DNA of 64,000 nt from Anastrepha obliqua (taxonomy: Eukaryota > Arthropoda > Insecta > Diptera > Tephritidae). The position numbers and the translations under genes were made by a program. Under the pieces are notes generated by a model. It was not told the DNA's origin. It ran no database searches and was given only the letters and a program-made list of their open reading frames with translations. The stretch spans positions 123,255,784 to 123,319,783 of the forward strand of contig NC_072893.1 in NCBI RefSeq assembly GCF_027943255.1, given 5' to 3'. Within the stretch, counting starts at the first letter, position 1. Each line of letters begins with the position of its first letter. Shown in pieces: positions 22,443 to 32,410 of the stretch.

Positions 22443-23880
22443 CAGCTGTTAGCGTAATGTCTGGGTCTTCTTTGCTTTCGCATAAAAGTTCCCTTTCGGA
22501 ATACTTACGCTGTTGTGTGTGGTACTTACCCTCCCGTTCGAAGTACAGCCTCCCTAAGCCCATTTCTGAGCCTGAAGAGGCGTATTCTTCTTCGGTGGGC
22601 CGGTCGTCTTCGCTCATTGGCTCGGTTTCGCTCATGGGTTCTGGTTCGCCCATGTGCTTTTCACCTTCCTTAGTGGCGAGGAACTCAATTGCATCTGTGT
22701 CTGTTTTGTAAATGTGAAGCTTCACCTTTACAAAACCGTATCTCAGATGCCCATCGCATTTCGCTAATGGTTCGATTGAATTCTCTGTGAGGAGCAGGAG
22801 AGCCTGCATGGTGGCGCGCTTCTGCTCTTTCGATTCTTCCGCGCTATTTTTGCTGGTGAGAGTTTTGACATACCTCCATTCCTGCGTTGGGATGTCCGGA
22901 TTGCAGACCCGAATGAGCTTCATAATCTCATCCGGGTCTTCGACGGTTGAAGGTAACCAAACCCTTGCTCGCGGCCTGGACGGAATATCCTTCCTGTCCA
23001 CGACCACTAGCTTGGCATTTGGGTACACTTCGCCGACTTTGGAGATGGCCTCTTTATACAGTTGAACCGATCTCTCATCGTCGCAAGCTATAATTTTTAT
23101 CTGGCCTTGGTGCCAGCCTAAGTCTTCGCACGCAGGCGGGGGACCGGGGTTCTCCAGAATAACTTTCAGTGCCACTTTCGTTAGCTCGGCCTCGATCCAT
23201 TTCCACTGGGCCCTGGGGATCATACCTTCTGGGTGGTTCTCGTCCAGGACTCCTATGATCAGGCGGTCTTTTGCAACCTCCGCAAATGATCTTCTGGGCG
23301 TCACGCCCATTGATTTGTGCCTTTTTGCGTTTGGCTTATTTTCCTCCGAGGACCGCTGTCGTTTCGGAGCCGATTGTGTTGGCTTGAAGTCAGGGTTGAA
23401 ATCAGGAATGATCGCTTTCGCTCTATCAATCGCCTCTTTCAACTCCTGTGTCATTTCACTTTCCTTTGGGTGAGTTTCGTGCACCCTCCTTAGGAGCCTA
23501 GCCGCGTTTCTGCGATCCTGGTAGCTCGCTTTCGCTGGGTCTACCACCCTCACAAGCGGCCATCCTTCGGTACCGGAGCTAGCAGTAGCATTGCTTCCGG
23601 TCGGGACCGTTTTTGGGGGCTGAATCGCAGTTGACTGCCGGGCCAGTGCCCCCCTACTTGTACTTGGACCTGTGTCCAGTCCTGAGTACGTGTCAGCTGT
23701 CCTCGCTTTCGCTGAGGCTGTCGTTGCGTGTTTTGATCGACTTATTAAGCCGATGGATGGCGTTTTCTTTGAGCTCGGTGCAACCGTTGCTCTTGTTGCG
23801 GAACTGTTAGTTCCTGTCGGTCTATTAGAGGGAGGACCGATCTCCTTTTTTTTATTTATTTTTTTAAAGTCTGCTTGCAT
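22408..23880 (-). CDS. LOA-type ORF1 protein (DUF4780)
   Basis: Intact 490-residue protein starting at an ATG. The first ~180 residues are Ser/Thr/Ala/Lys-rich and probably disordered. Residues ~205-330 (RLIIGVLDENHPEGMIPRAQ, ENPGPPPACEDLGWHQGQ, IACDDERS...IPSRPRARVWLP) match the DUF4780 domain found in ORF1 of LOA-like insect retrotransposons. The C-terminal third is acidic (EPEPMSETEPMSEDD). No CCHC knuckles. ORF1 proteins of this group are thought to coat element RNA and aid nuclear/target delivery. It overlaps ORF2 by 35 nt in another frame, implying reinitiation or frameshift for ORF2. Confidence 0.9.
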   Translation of the reverse strand: MQADFKKINKKKEIGPPSNRPTGTNSSATRATVAPSSKKTPSIGLISRSKHATTASAKARTADTYSGLDTGPSTSRGALARQSTAIQPPKTVPTGSNATASSGTEGWPLVRVVDPAKASYQDRRNAARLLRRVHETHPKESEMTQELKEAIDRAKAIIPDFNPDFKPTQSAPKRQRSSEENKPNAKRHKSMGVTPRRSFAEVAKDRLIIGVLDENHPEGMIPRAQWKWIEAELTKVALKVILENPGPPPACEDLGWHQGQIKIIACDDERSVQLYKEAISKVGEVYPNAKLVVVDRKDIPSRPRARVWLPSTVEDPDEIMKLIRVCNPDIPTQEWRYVKTLTSKNSAEESKEQKRATMQALLLLTENSIEPLAKCDGHLRYGFVKVKLHIYKTDTDAIEFLATKEGEKHMGEPEPMSETEPMSEDDRPTEEEYASSGSEMGLGRLYFEREGKYHTQQRKYSERELLCESKEDPDITLTADASSTDKPSSL

Positions 23881-24242
23881 TTTGGACCCACGAGTGTCGG
23901 AGAAAGGATGTCCGCCCGTGCATAGCTCCGAACTACACGGGTAAGGCTAATTATTACGGAGGGCGCCAGTTATCCGTAAGCTCCGTTCGAGACTTGGTTA
24001 TTTTATAGAAGGGCCCCAAGCCTGACAGATTCTCGGCACGGGTCGCATCACACCTTAATCCAGCCCTTCACCCCCGACCACGTTAAAGGTACTTTGAGTA
24101 GTGCTGTACTATTGAGGAGTATCGAACCCTACCCATAGTACCCTTAGCTTAGCTAAGTACCTCCTGAAAATAGGAAAACTGTGGTACTTATTACCAGCTG
24201 GCACCCTCGGGGAGGGTTCAGTGGAGGATTTTCGCCAACCCA

Positions 24243-24252
24243 TAACGTGATA
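24243..24252 (+). repeat. LOA target-site duplication, right copy
   Basis: Exact second copy of TAACGTGATA. The continuing ACGTCATAAGAAAATATTG matches the related units at 26,217 and, reversed, 32,345. Confidence 0.9.
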
Positions 24253-24368
24253 ACGTCATAAGAAAATATTGATTGAATGGTTGCATTTTTCAAAAGAAAA
24301 GTTTAATTTTATTTGTTTGATAGATATTTTGTATGGATATAGAGAATGAGCTAACATTAACATAACAT

Positions 24369-25142
24369 AATATACTTTAACATAACATAACATAACATAA
24401 CATAACAAAACATAACATAACATAACATAACATAACATAACATAACATAACATAACATAACATAACATAACATAACATAACATAACATAACATAACATAA
24501 CATAACATAACATAACATAACATAACATAACATAACATAACATAACATAACATAACATAACATAACATAACATAACATAACATAACAAAGCATAACATAA
24601 CATAACATAACATAACATAACATAACATAACATATCATAACATAACATAACATAACATAACATAACATAACATAACATAACATAACATAACATAACATAA
24701 CATAACATAACATAACATAACATAACATAACATAACATAACATAACATAACATAACATAACATAACATAACATAACATAACATAACATAACATAACATAA
24801 CATAACATAACATAACATAACATAACATAACATAACATAACATAACATAACATAACATAACATAACATAACATAACATAACATAACATAACATAACATAA
24901 CATAACATAACATAACATAACATAACATAACATAACATAACATAACATAACATAACATAACATAACATAACATAACATAACATAACATAACATAACATAA
25001 CATAACATAACATAACAAAGCATAACATAACATAACATAACATAACATAACATAACATATCATAACATAACATAACATAACATAATATAACATAACATAA
25101 CATAACATAACATAACATAACATAACATATCATAACATAACA
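24369..25142 (+). repeat. pentanucleotide (CATAA/TAACA) array, ~770 bp
   Basis: More than 150 copies of a 5-bp unit with a few substitutions (AACAAAG at about 24,586 and 25,015; CATATCAT at about 24,633 and 25,056). The repeated order of variants about 425-430 bp apart points to duplication of a block inside the array. The long minus-strand frames of repeating Met-Leu-Cys-Tyr-Val are an artefact of a 5-bp repeat, not genes. The array lies in the middle of a Helentron-like unit, as central tandem repeats do in some such elements. Confidence 0.95.
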
Positions 25143-26166
25143 TGCTGTTCAAGCAAGGTAACGACGCATGAGCAAGATAACGACGCATTTTTTGGTGCGT
25201 GCAGCCGGCTACATAGAATTATTAGACGTTATCACGTCAAAAAATAATAATATTATATTTAACATTAAAACAACAGGTATTATTAACAAACTTGGATTTA
25301 TTTTAAATTCTTCAAGTAAATCAAATTAATAATAATCAATAAGAAGGCATATGCAAATACAAATACGTGAATTTATATATGTACATATGCGCATATACAT
25401 ACATATATACGCTCACTTAAGTAGGAGAGAGCAAGATGTCGAACGTTGCCGTTCGTTTGCTTTGTTTGCTTTGTCGTTCGTTCCGCGCTTTCGCTTGCAG
25501 TTCATTCAAGGTAACGAGAAATGAGCAAGGTAACACTAATGAGCAAGGTAACGACACATTTTTTCGTGCGTGCAGCCGGCTAAATCGAATTATAAGACGT
25601 TATCACGTCAATATTTTGACTACAAACTAACAGGTTAGAATGCAGAGACTAGTATTGTGACGTTTCGTATTGAATTATCGGCTCTAGCATGTATATTACT
25701 GGACTGCCGGCCACGAAAGTCTTGTAATCCGCTAGAGCGCGCTGCGGCTCGAGTAGGCCTCAAAAGTCGCTCTTCCTGGAGTCAAATGCGGCAGAAAGAC
25801 CGTACTTTCAGCGGAGAGATCAAGAAAAATTCAATAGTTACCTATATCTTTTATATGTCGTAAATACTCGTACTATTAATCAAGAAATAGATTCGATTTT
25901 ATATTTACCCAGATAAGTAAAGTACCTACCTACTTATTTTTAAACCTGCGCTAGTGATGATGATTCAAAGTTGGCAGCTGACTCGTAAATTTTGTATAGT
26001 CGTTTTTTTCATTTCCCACAAAAAGTTTGACAAAAAATGTTGTATGTATCGTAATCCATGGTTTTCGTATTTTCACTTTATCCAGGACCTCCCTGTGTAA
26101 TAATCATTAAGCAATTCTTATAATCTGTATCCTGTAACATTGCGTTCTTACCAAACTTAACTATAA

Positions 26167-27366
26167 AGAGGTTGTCTGTAAAGTCGGTTTACTGACGATA
26201 GTTTAACGTGACAACGTCATAAGAAAATATTGATGGAATGGTTGCGCTTTTCAAAACAAAATTTTAATTTTATTTGTTTGATAGATATTTTGTATGGATA
26301 TAGAGGAGGAGGTAAATGGAATTGCAATGGAATAGGTCAAGTTACATTTAGACAAACGTGAAAAATGACGAAACATTTATCAAATTCATGAAAGATATCT
26401 TCAATTTCGATTGTGCATCAGACGTTAATAAGTCAACAACACTAAGAGGCATCATCATCGATTTGACTTTCTCAAGACACATTACACTTGAAACACTCCC
26501 TTTCATTTCCTATTTTTCCTATCATCGTTTATTCTCAACACAGAATTGGTTCGTTACCATGCACACAGGAAGAAGGCATATGCAAATACAAGTATGTGAA
26601 TTTATATACAAATGCGCATATACATACATATATATGCTCACTCAAGTAAGACAGAGCCAGATGTCGAACGTTGCCGAACGCGTTGACCGATTGTGCTCTT
26701 TGTCGTTCATTCCGCGCTCTCGCTTGCAGTTCAAGCACATTAGCTTACATTTGCTTGCGTACGGAACAAATTCATATATTTGATATGTCCATATGACTTG
26801 TATGCTTCTTTACATATAGATTTGTTCTTTTTGAAAATTGCGCGAAATTGTATATGTATATGCATGTTTATATACATATATTAGTATACAACATATCTTA
26901 TAAGGTATGTGGTAAATATTACCATACATTTTTTCCTTCATATATAATAAAAAAAATTAATAATAATAACATTAAAACAGCAGGTATTATTAACAAACTT
27001 GGTTTTATTTTAAATTCTTCAAGTAAATCAAATTAATAATAATCAATAAGAAGGCATATGCAAGTACAAATACGTGAATTTATATATGTACATATGCGCA
27101 TATACATACATATATACGCTCACTTAAATAGGAGAGAGCAAGATGCCGAACGTTGCTTTTCGTTTGCTTTGTTTACTTTGTTGTTCGTTCCGCGCTTTCG
27201 CTTGCAGTTCATTCAATGCAATGAGCAAGGTAACGACAAATGAGCAAGGTAACGGCAATGAGCAAGGTAACGACATATGAGCAAGGTAACACTAATGAGC
27301 AAGGTAACGACACATTTTTTCGTGCGTGCAGCCTGTTAAATCGAATTATAAGACGCTATCACGTCA
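26167..27366 (+). mobile_element. Helentron-like unit H2 with endonuclease remnant
   Basis: Starts AGAGGTTGTCTGTAAAGTCG like the termini at 18,705 and (reversed) 32,407, and ends GACGCTATCACGTC at 27,366. Near the 5' end lies ACGTGACAACGTC, the inverted form of the 3' palindrome, a layout like the subterminal inverted repeats of Helentrons. Between about 26,340 and 26,530 the plus strand encodes SDVNKSTTLRGIIIDLTFSR then FISYFSYHR, the C-terminal end of a Helentron-type endonuclease. Blocks with GAAGGCATATGCAA and tandem GAGCAAGGTAACGACA units recur in the other arms. The flank on the right is the I-element 5' fragment. Confidence 0.55.
27190..27320 (+). repeat. tandem GAGCAAGGTAACGACA units
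   Basis: Five or so 16-17-bp units (ATGAGCAAGGTAACGACAA and variants). The same array has two to three units at 25,505-25,555 and about seven, reversed, at 31,560-31,685, so copy number varies between related arms. Confidence 0.85.
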
Positions 27367-27633
27367 AAAAGTGGAGTTACGAGAGGAAAGGCATCAAAAA
27401 AGAATCCAAATTTGGTACAAGTTAATCTTATAAATTAGAAACAACATTCGCTACCGAGCTGTCAAACCGTACGGTCGCATTTAATTCGTTTGTGCTTTAT
27501 ACTTGCTTCTTTCTGTCTGCGCTACTTAACCTAAGTTTGCTTTTAAAGTTTTCCCACGTGCTTTTTTTGTATTTCTGTTAAAGCATTTAACTTACAACAA
27601 TTTTTTTTGACAAAACCGAAATATTCCATCAAA

Positions 27634-28173
27634 ATGCCCCCTGGGGCCAACAAGCTGGGGGATAATAGGTTTGCACCTTTACCCTCATCTCCCAAAAGCA
27701 AAAGGAAAAAACCAATAACCTCAACTCTTGATGTGTTCCCGGAATTACCTATAACCAAGAAGGATGATCCTAAGTATCTGGTTTTAAAATCTCAGGACGA
27801 CACTAAACCGATCTCATCCACATCTTGTTTTGCTGTCTACAAAGGTATTCAATCAATTAGTAAAGATGTTAACAAAATCACAGCTCTTCGAGATGGTAGT
27901 CTACTAATACTTGTAAAAAGTCAAAAAATTGCCGAAAAATTTTTGTCCACTACATATCTGCCTGGCGCTGGTGCTGTTGTATTTTCACTATATGTTTTCC
28001 ATTTATATGCCAACTTGTTGATGGGGAAATAATTGATAGTCTTAAAGATCAAGGCGTTACTGCGGTTCACAAATTCACCAAATTAAACAATGGCTCGCGG
28101 GCACCTACTGGCGCTTTATTACTGACATTCGATAAATACACTTTGCCTAGTCGTATTGAAGTGGCCTGGCGAA
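27634..28173 (+). pseudogene. I-clade ORF1 (gag) N-terminal part
   Basis: Begins at ATG 27,634 (MPPGANKLGDNRFAPLPSSP). It continues through PKYLVLKSQDD and ITALRDGSLLILVKSQKIAE, typical of the I-clade gag RNA-binding fold. After a frameshift near 27,985 come GVTAVHKFTKLNNGSRAP and LLLTFDKYTLPSRIEVAW. It ends exactly at the hAT insertion. The next residues (RTLDIRPYYPNPMRC) are found at 17,927 on the other strand. Inactive. Confidence 0.85.
28166..28173 (+). repeat. 8-bp target-site duplication of the hAT, copy 2
   Basis: CTGGCGAA, reverse complement of TTCGCCAG at 17,928-17,935. Confidence 0.85.
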
Positions 28174-30953
28174 CATTGGCGGCGCTAGACCAAATGTGTA
28201 CGTCGGCGACATCAACTTCGCGAGGCCTCTTACTTCGCAATGAAAAAAAAACCGTAAAGTTAAGTGAGCCAAATTATAAAATAATTTATGAGTATAACGA
28301 GTTTTATTGTTAATAAAATGATGACAAAAAATAATTACACACAGAAATTAAAATAGTCGAACTTTTCGGCTTTAGCGTCACTGAAGTTTTTCAGGATTGT
28401 GTCGTAGTTAAGTCTAGCCGCTATTTCAGCTTCGATTGACAGAACTCGCGGATAGTCTATCTTGGCTCATTGTGCTTCTCAAGTAGGTTTTTATCAATTT
28501 CAACATTGAGAAGCTTCTCTCAGCGGAAGCTGTGCTGACCGGAACTGTGAGCATGATTCTAATTGTAATATAAACCTTTGGATATATAATATTTCTTCTA
28601 AATTATTTTCTAAAATGTATTGGATGAGTTGTTTCGCGTCGTTGATAGAGTCTAGTGAATTAGTTTTTAAAAGCTGAAGTTCTTCATATAGTTCGAAAGG
28701 CTCTATGTCACTATTTTCGCCTTCCCGAAGTCTTGTACCTAAATCAGTACAATGTTTGAGAAGATCCTCTTTTGGCATAGATTTCAAATAATTGATATGA
28801 TAAACAAAACCAAATTGCTCAAAATATTCATTGAGCGCTGTAAATCGACATTCGGTATCGACTATTATAGCATCTACCATTGTGCTAAAATAATTAACTC
28901 CGAACTGCATTTCAGGAGATTCAACTGGTTCATCAGTATGTTCGTAACTAAGCATTCTTTTTTCCTGGCTATTCTTTTTTCCTTAAATTGAGACTGAATT
29001 TCATAAGTACTTTTCTCCACAAATAATCTAGCTTCTGTTACGCTTCTTTCAAATCCTGAATTTCGGAATTCTTGAATTCAGCTACAAAATGAACGTAAAG
29101 TCTCAATAGCGACTTGCAAGTTGACTTGAACCGATTGCCATAGTTTATTTATATTGTTTACACGTAGCAAAACCTCATACCACACGTGTAAGGCAACAAT
29201 AAACTCAAAAGTTAACATTTCCTTTAGGACTGCTTCACTGTCGCTTAGAGTTTCGGTATCATCAGATTTATTTTTTAGTTCATTCACACATTCGATGACA
29301 TCATCAAATTGTAAAAATATTGCTTTTACTGCTTCGATTCTACTCTCCCATTTCGTTTCAGACAGAGTTTGTAAAGTCAATTTTAATTTACTTTTTACTA
29401 TCTCCCAACGCTTGCTTGACTTTGAAAACAGCACATAGATTTTATTGATAAAGCCGAAAAATGTTTTGGCTGTCGTTAAAGAGTTAGCTGCATCTATCAA
29501 AAGTAAATTCCAACTGTGGCATCCGCGTGGTGTGAAGAATGCTCTTGGATTTTTGTTGAGTATTCTTATTCTGATACCTTTGTTAATTCCGACCATATTG
29601 GCGCCATTATCATATCCCTGTCCTCGACAGTTTTGGAAATCTAGACCATTTCTTTCCAGTTCTTGTAACATTGATTTTGTTAAATACTCTCCTGTTGCTT
29701 CTGCGACGTCAATGCAATGTTCTTCTACAGCGCCAGTTGACAAATTGGAAAATCTTAATATTATTGACATTTGTTCAACATGGCTTACGTTCCTGGTACA
29801 ATCGAGCAAGATGGCGTAGTATTTTGCTTGTTTAACCCTGTGTATAATTTCGTTAATAACTAATTTAGACATTAAAACAGCTAATTCGTTTTGGATGTCG
29901 TGGCTCAGATAATGTTGATTAAGTTGCTTTTCATTAATACGTTGCATATGTTCCCGTAATGTCGAATCATATTTAGATAACAACTTAACTAAGTCTAGAA
30001 AATTGTCAGAATTTTTACTATTGTTCAATTTCAAGGATTCGCGATGAGCTCTAAATGCCAAATTGTGTGAGGCCAAGTAGTTTATTATATCCATCAGTCT
30101 TTCAAACAAACCATACTAATACTTTTGGGATTCCCTAATCAATCTCTAGTTATCCTCGTCTATTGTTTTACCGTGTTTGATTCCTTTAAAGAGTTCCATC
30201 TATTTCATCATGCACTCCATTCAGTCATGCACTCCTTGACTTCGTTCATGTCTTTGCAGTATCCGACTCAGATCATTCCAATCACAACATCCTTCTTTTA
30301 CTATCTGTGTCTGCAATTGTGAAAAAAGTCTACATGGAAAGCAATAAACTTTATCTTGAGACATGGAGTAAGTTAACCATCTGCGATGTTGCGTTTCGCC
30401 GTTACTCAATTTTCTAGTATAATGAAATTTAGAAAAATTTCTTTTACTTTGGTGTTTTGAGTAATTTTCATCAGATTTCTCTAGGTCTTGATCGCGACCG
30501 TTTTGAATTAAGTCATGGCGCTGCGCATCATTTAGTGGCAATACCCACTTCGCCGGATCTAGGTCTATTAATGGCTCGCTTAAATGAACTTCTTGCTCTT
30601 GATTTTCTGACTCACACATATACTCACTTACTAACTCTTTATTGGATTCAGAAATTTGGGTCACAGCAGATTCACTCGATGTTGAAGGTAAAGTTGTATC
30701 AGAAATTTGACTAAAAGTTTCATTGAACTCTGTAACTGATTCTGTTTCAGAAAATAAAGATTCATCACATGACTCTGAAGTAGTGGCACCTGAAGAAGGC
30801 TTTTTAAGAAATTTCATCATACTGGAACTCAGAGCGTGGTTGGATATAACAGTTTCAGCCTTTCTTTTTCTTTTTGACGCACCGGATTCCCATTTTCTCC
30901 CTACATCTCTGTCTCTGGAGGGTTCTCCAGACATGATAATCTTAAATATTTTT
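28174..30953 (-). mobile_element. hAT transposon, coding and 3' terminal portion
   Basis: The 3' terminus reads CATTGGCGGCGCTAGACC inward from 28,174, matching CAGTGGCGGCG at 17,936. It includes the broken transposase. The 5' leader immediately upstream of the ATG (30,935-30,953) joins the inner edge of the right arm of the inverted duplication. Together with 17,936-18,704 this makes an element of about 3.5 kb before any Helentron insertions. Confidence 0.8.
28334..30934 (-). pseudogene. hAT transposase, ZMYM1-like (DUF4371), frameshifted
   Basis: N-terminal 237 residues (30,934-30,221): Lys/Arg-rich start, acidic Ser-rich linker, then a TTF-type zinc-finger region (DPAKWVLPLNDAQRHDLI, RRWLTYSMSQDKVYCFPCRLF). 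After a frameshift, 343 residues (30,109-29,078) carry the DUF4371 catalytic region: AILLDCTRNVSHVEQMSII, CRGQGYDNGANMVGINKGI, PRGCHSWNLLLIDAA and LSETKWESRIEAVKA. A third frame (28,955-28,500) and a fourth to the stop at 28,334 carry the C-terminal dimerisation block LTVPVSTASAERSFSMLKLI then TYLRSTMSQDRLSA. At least three frameshifts; otherwise well preserved. The transposase would cut at the CAKTGGCGGCG ends and generate 8-bp duplications. Confidence 0.85.
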
Positions 30954-32407
30954 TAGTTAAGTTTGGTAAGAACGCAATGTTACAGGATACAGATTATAAG
31001 AATTGGTTGATGATTATTACACAGGGAGGTCCTGGATAAAGTGAAAATACGAAAACCATGGATTACGATACATACAACATTTTTTGTCAAACTTTTTGTG
31101 GGAAATGAAAAAAACGACTATACAAAATTTACGAGTCAGCTGCCAACTTTGAATCATCATCACTAGCGCAGGTTTAAAAATAAGTAGGTAGGTACTTTAC
31201 TTATCTGGGTAAATATAAAATCGAATCTATTTCTTGATTAATAGTACGAGTATTTACGACATATAAAAGATATAGGTAACTATTGAATTTTTCTTGATCT
31301 CTCCGCTGAAAGTACGGTCTTTCTGCCGCATTTGACTCCAGGAAGAGCGACTTTTGAGGCCTACTCGAGCCGCAGCGCGCTCTAGCGGATTACAAGACTT
31401 TCGTGGCCGGCAGTCCAGTAATATACATGCTAGAGCCGATAATTCAATACGAAACCTCACAATACTAGTCTGTGCATTCTAACCTGTTAGTTTGTTGTCA
31501 AAATATTGACGTGATAACGTCTTATAATTCGATTTAGCTGGCTGCACGCACGAAAAAAGGTGTCGTTACCTTGCTCATTAGTGTTACCTTGCTCATTTGT
31601 CGTTACCTTGCTCATTTGTCGTTACCTTGCTCATTGCCGTTACCTTGCTCATTTGTCGTTACCTTGCTCATTGCCGTTACCTTGAATGAACTGCAAGCGA
31701 AAGCGCGGAACGAACGGCAAAGCAAACAAAGCAAACGAACGGCAACGTTCGACATCTTGCTCTCTCCTACTTAAGTGAGCGTATATATGTATGTATATGC
31801 GCATATGTACATATATAAATTCACGTATTTGTATTTGCATATGCCTTCTTATTGATTATTATTAATTTGATTTACTTGAAGAATTTAAAATAAATCCAAG
31901 TTTGTTAATAATACCTGTTGTTTTAATGTTAAATATTATTATTTTTTGACGTGATAACGTCTAATAATTCTATGTAGCCGGCTGCACGCATCAAAAAATG
32001 CGTCGTTATCTTGCTCATGCGTCGTTACCTTGCTTGAACAGCATGTTATGTTATGTTATGTTATGTTATGTTATGTTATGTTATGTTATGTTATGTTATG
32101 TTATGTTATGTTATGTTATGTTATGTTATGTTATGTTATGTTATGTTATGTTATGTTATGTTATGTTATGTTATGTTATGTTATGTTATGTTATGTTATG
32201 TTATGTTATGTTATGTTATGTTATGTTATGTTATGTTAAAGTATATGTTATGTTAATGTCAACTCATTCTCTATATCCATACAAAATATGTATCAAACAA
32301 ATAAAATTAAAATTTTCTTTTGAAAAATGCAACCATTCAATCAGTATTTTCTTATGACGTTATCACGTTAAACTATCGTCAGTAAACCGACTTTGCAGAC
32401 AACCTCT
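30954..32407 (-). repeat. right copy of the inverted duplication
   Basis: Reversed copy of 18,705-26,163 minus LOA. The same order of blocks is seen: outer AGAGGTTGTCTGCAAAGTCG, ACGTGATAACGTC, pentanucleotide array, two GACGTTATCACGTC ends, the GAAGGCATATGC block, GAGCAAGGTAACG units, then the ~550-bp inner block ending CCAAACTTAACTA next to the transposase ATG. Few substitutions separate the two copies, so the duplication is young relative to the I element it disturbs. Confidence 0.85.
32042..32240 (+). repeat. pentanucleotide (TTATG) array, ~200 bp
   Basis: Counterpart of the 24.4-25.1 kb array in the right arm, in reverse orientation and about a quarter of its length, without the variant units seen in the long array. 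Confidence 0.95.
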
Positions 32408-32410
32408 TTT

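Larger units (their letters stand above)
18752..24242 (-). mobile_element. complete LOA-type non-LTR retrotransposon
   Basis: Flanked by a perfect 10-bp duplication TAACGTGATA (18,742-18,751 and 24,243-24,252). Minus-strand order: ~360-bp 5' leader beginning GGGTTGGCGAAAATCC, ORF1 with DUF4780, overlapping ORF2 with endonuclease, RT and RNase H, and a short 3' leader ending in repeats of CCTA. No internal stops. It inserted into the left arm of the inverted duplication but is absent from the right arm, so it postdates the duplication (or was lost there). Confidence 0.9.
18705..26163 (+). repeat. left copy of the inverted duplication (interrupted by LOA)
   Basis: Without the LOA element (18,752-24,242), this segment matches 30,954-32,407 read on the minus strand from its outer terminus AGAGGTTGTCTG to the inner edge CCAAACTTAACTA, with only scattered differences. 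The lengths differ mainly in the TAACA array. The segment holds one or two Helentron-like units (ending GACGTTATCACGTC near 25,232 and 25,606) and 25,610-26,163, non-coding sequence that may be hAT 5' leader. Confidence 0.8.
27370..28173 (+). mobile_element. I-clade retrotransposon, 5' portion (inverted fragment)
   Basis: Contains a 5' leader (about 27,370-27,633) and the start of ORF1. It stops at the 8-bp sequence CTGGCGAA (28,166-28,173), where the hAT 3' end begins. In sense and frame this is the missing 5' part of the I element at 11.8-17.9 kb, now in opposite orientation. Confidence 0.85.

Noticed and set aside
19129..23944. Plus-strand frames opposite the LOA ORFs
   Set aside because: They are antisense shadows of ORF1/ORF2, whose minus-strand frames carry all the conserved motifs.
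24256..25133. Long minus-strand frames of repeating Met-Leu-Cys-Tyr-Val (and the shorter plus-strand ones at 32.0-32.3 kb)
   Set aside because: A 5-bp repeat without stop codons stays open in all three frames of one strand; the frames are a product of the array, not genes.
24369..25142. Telomere or CRISPR-like array
   Set aside because: The pentamer is not the insect TTAGG repeat, flies use retrotransposon telomeres, and there are no spacers. It sits inside a transposon unit and recurs inverted in the other arm.
25436..25863. Short plus-strand frames and their reversed copy at 31,254-31,460
   Set aside because: They are repeated only because the arms are duplicated; no domain content and variable low-complexity surroundings.
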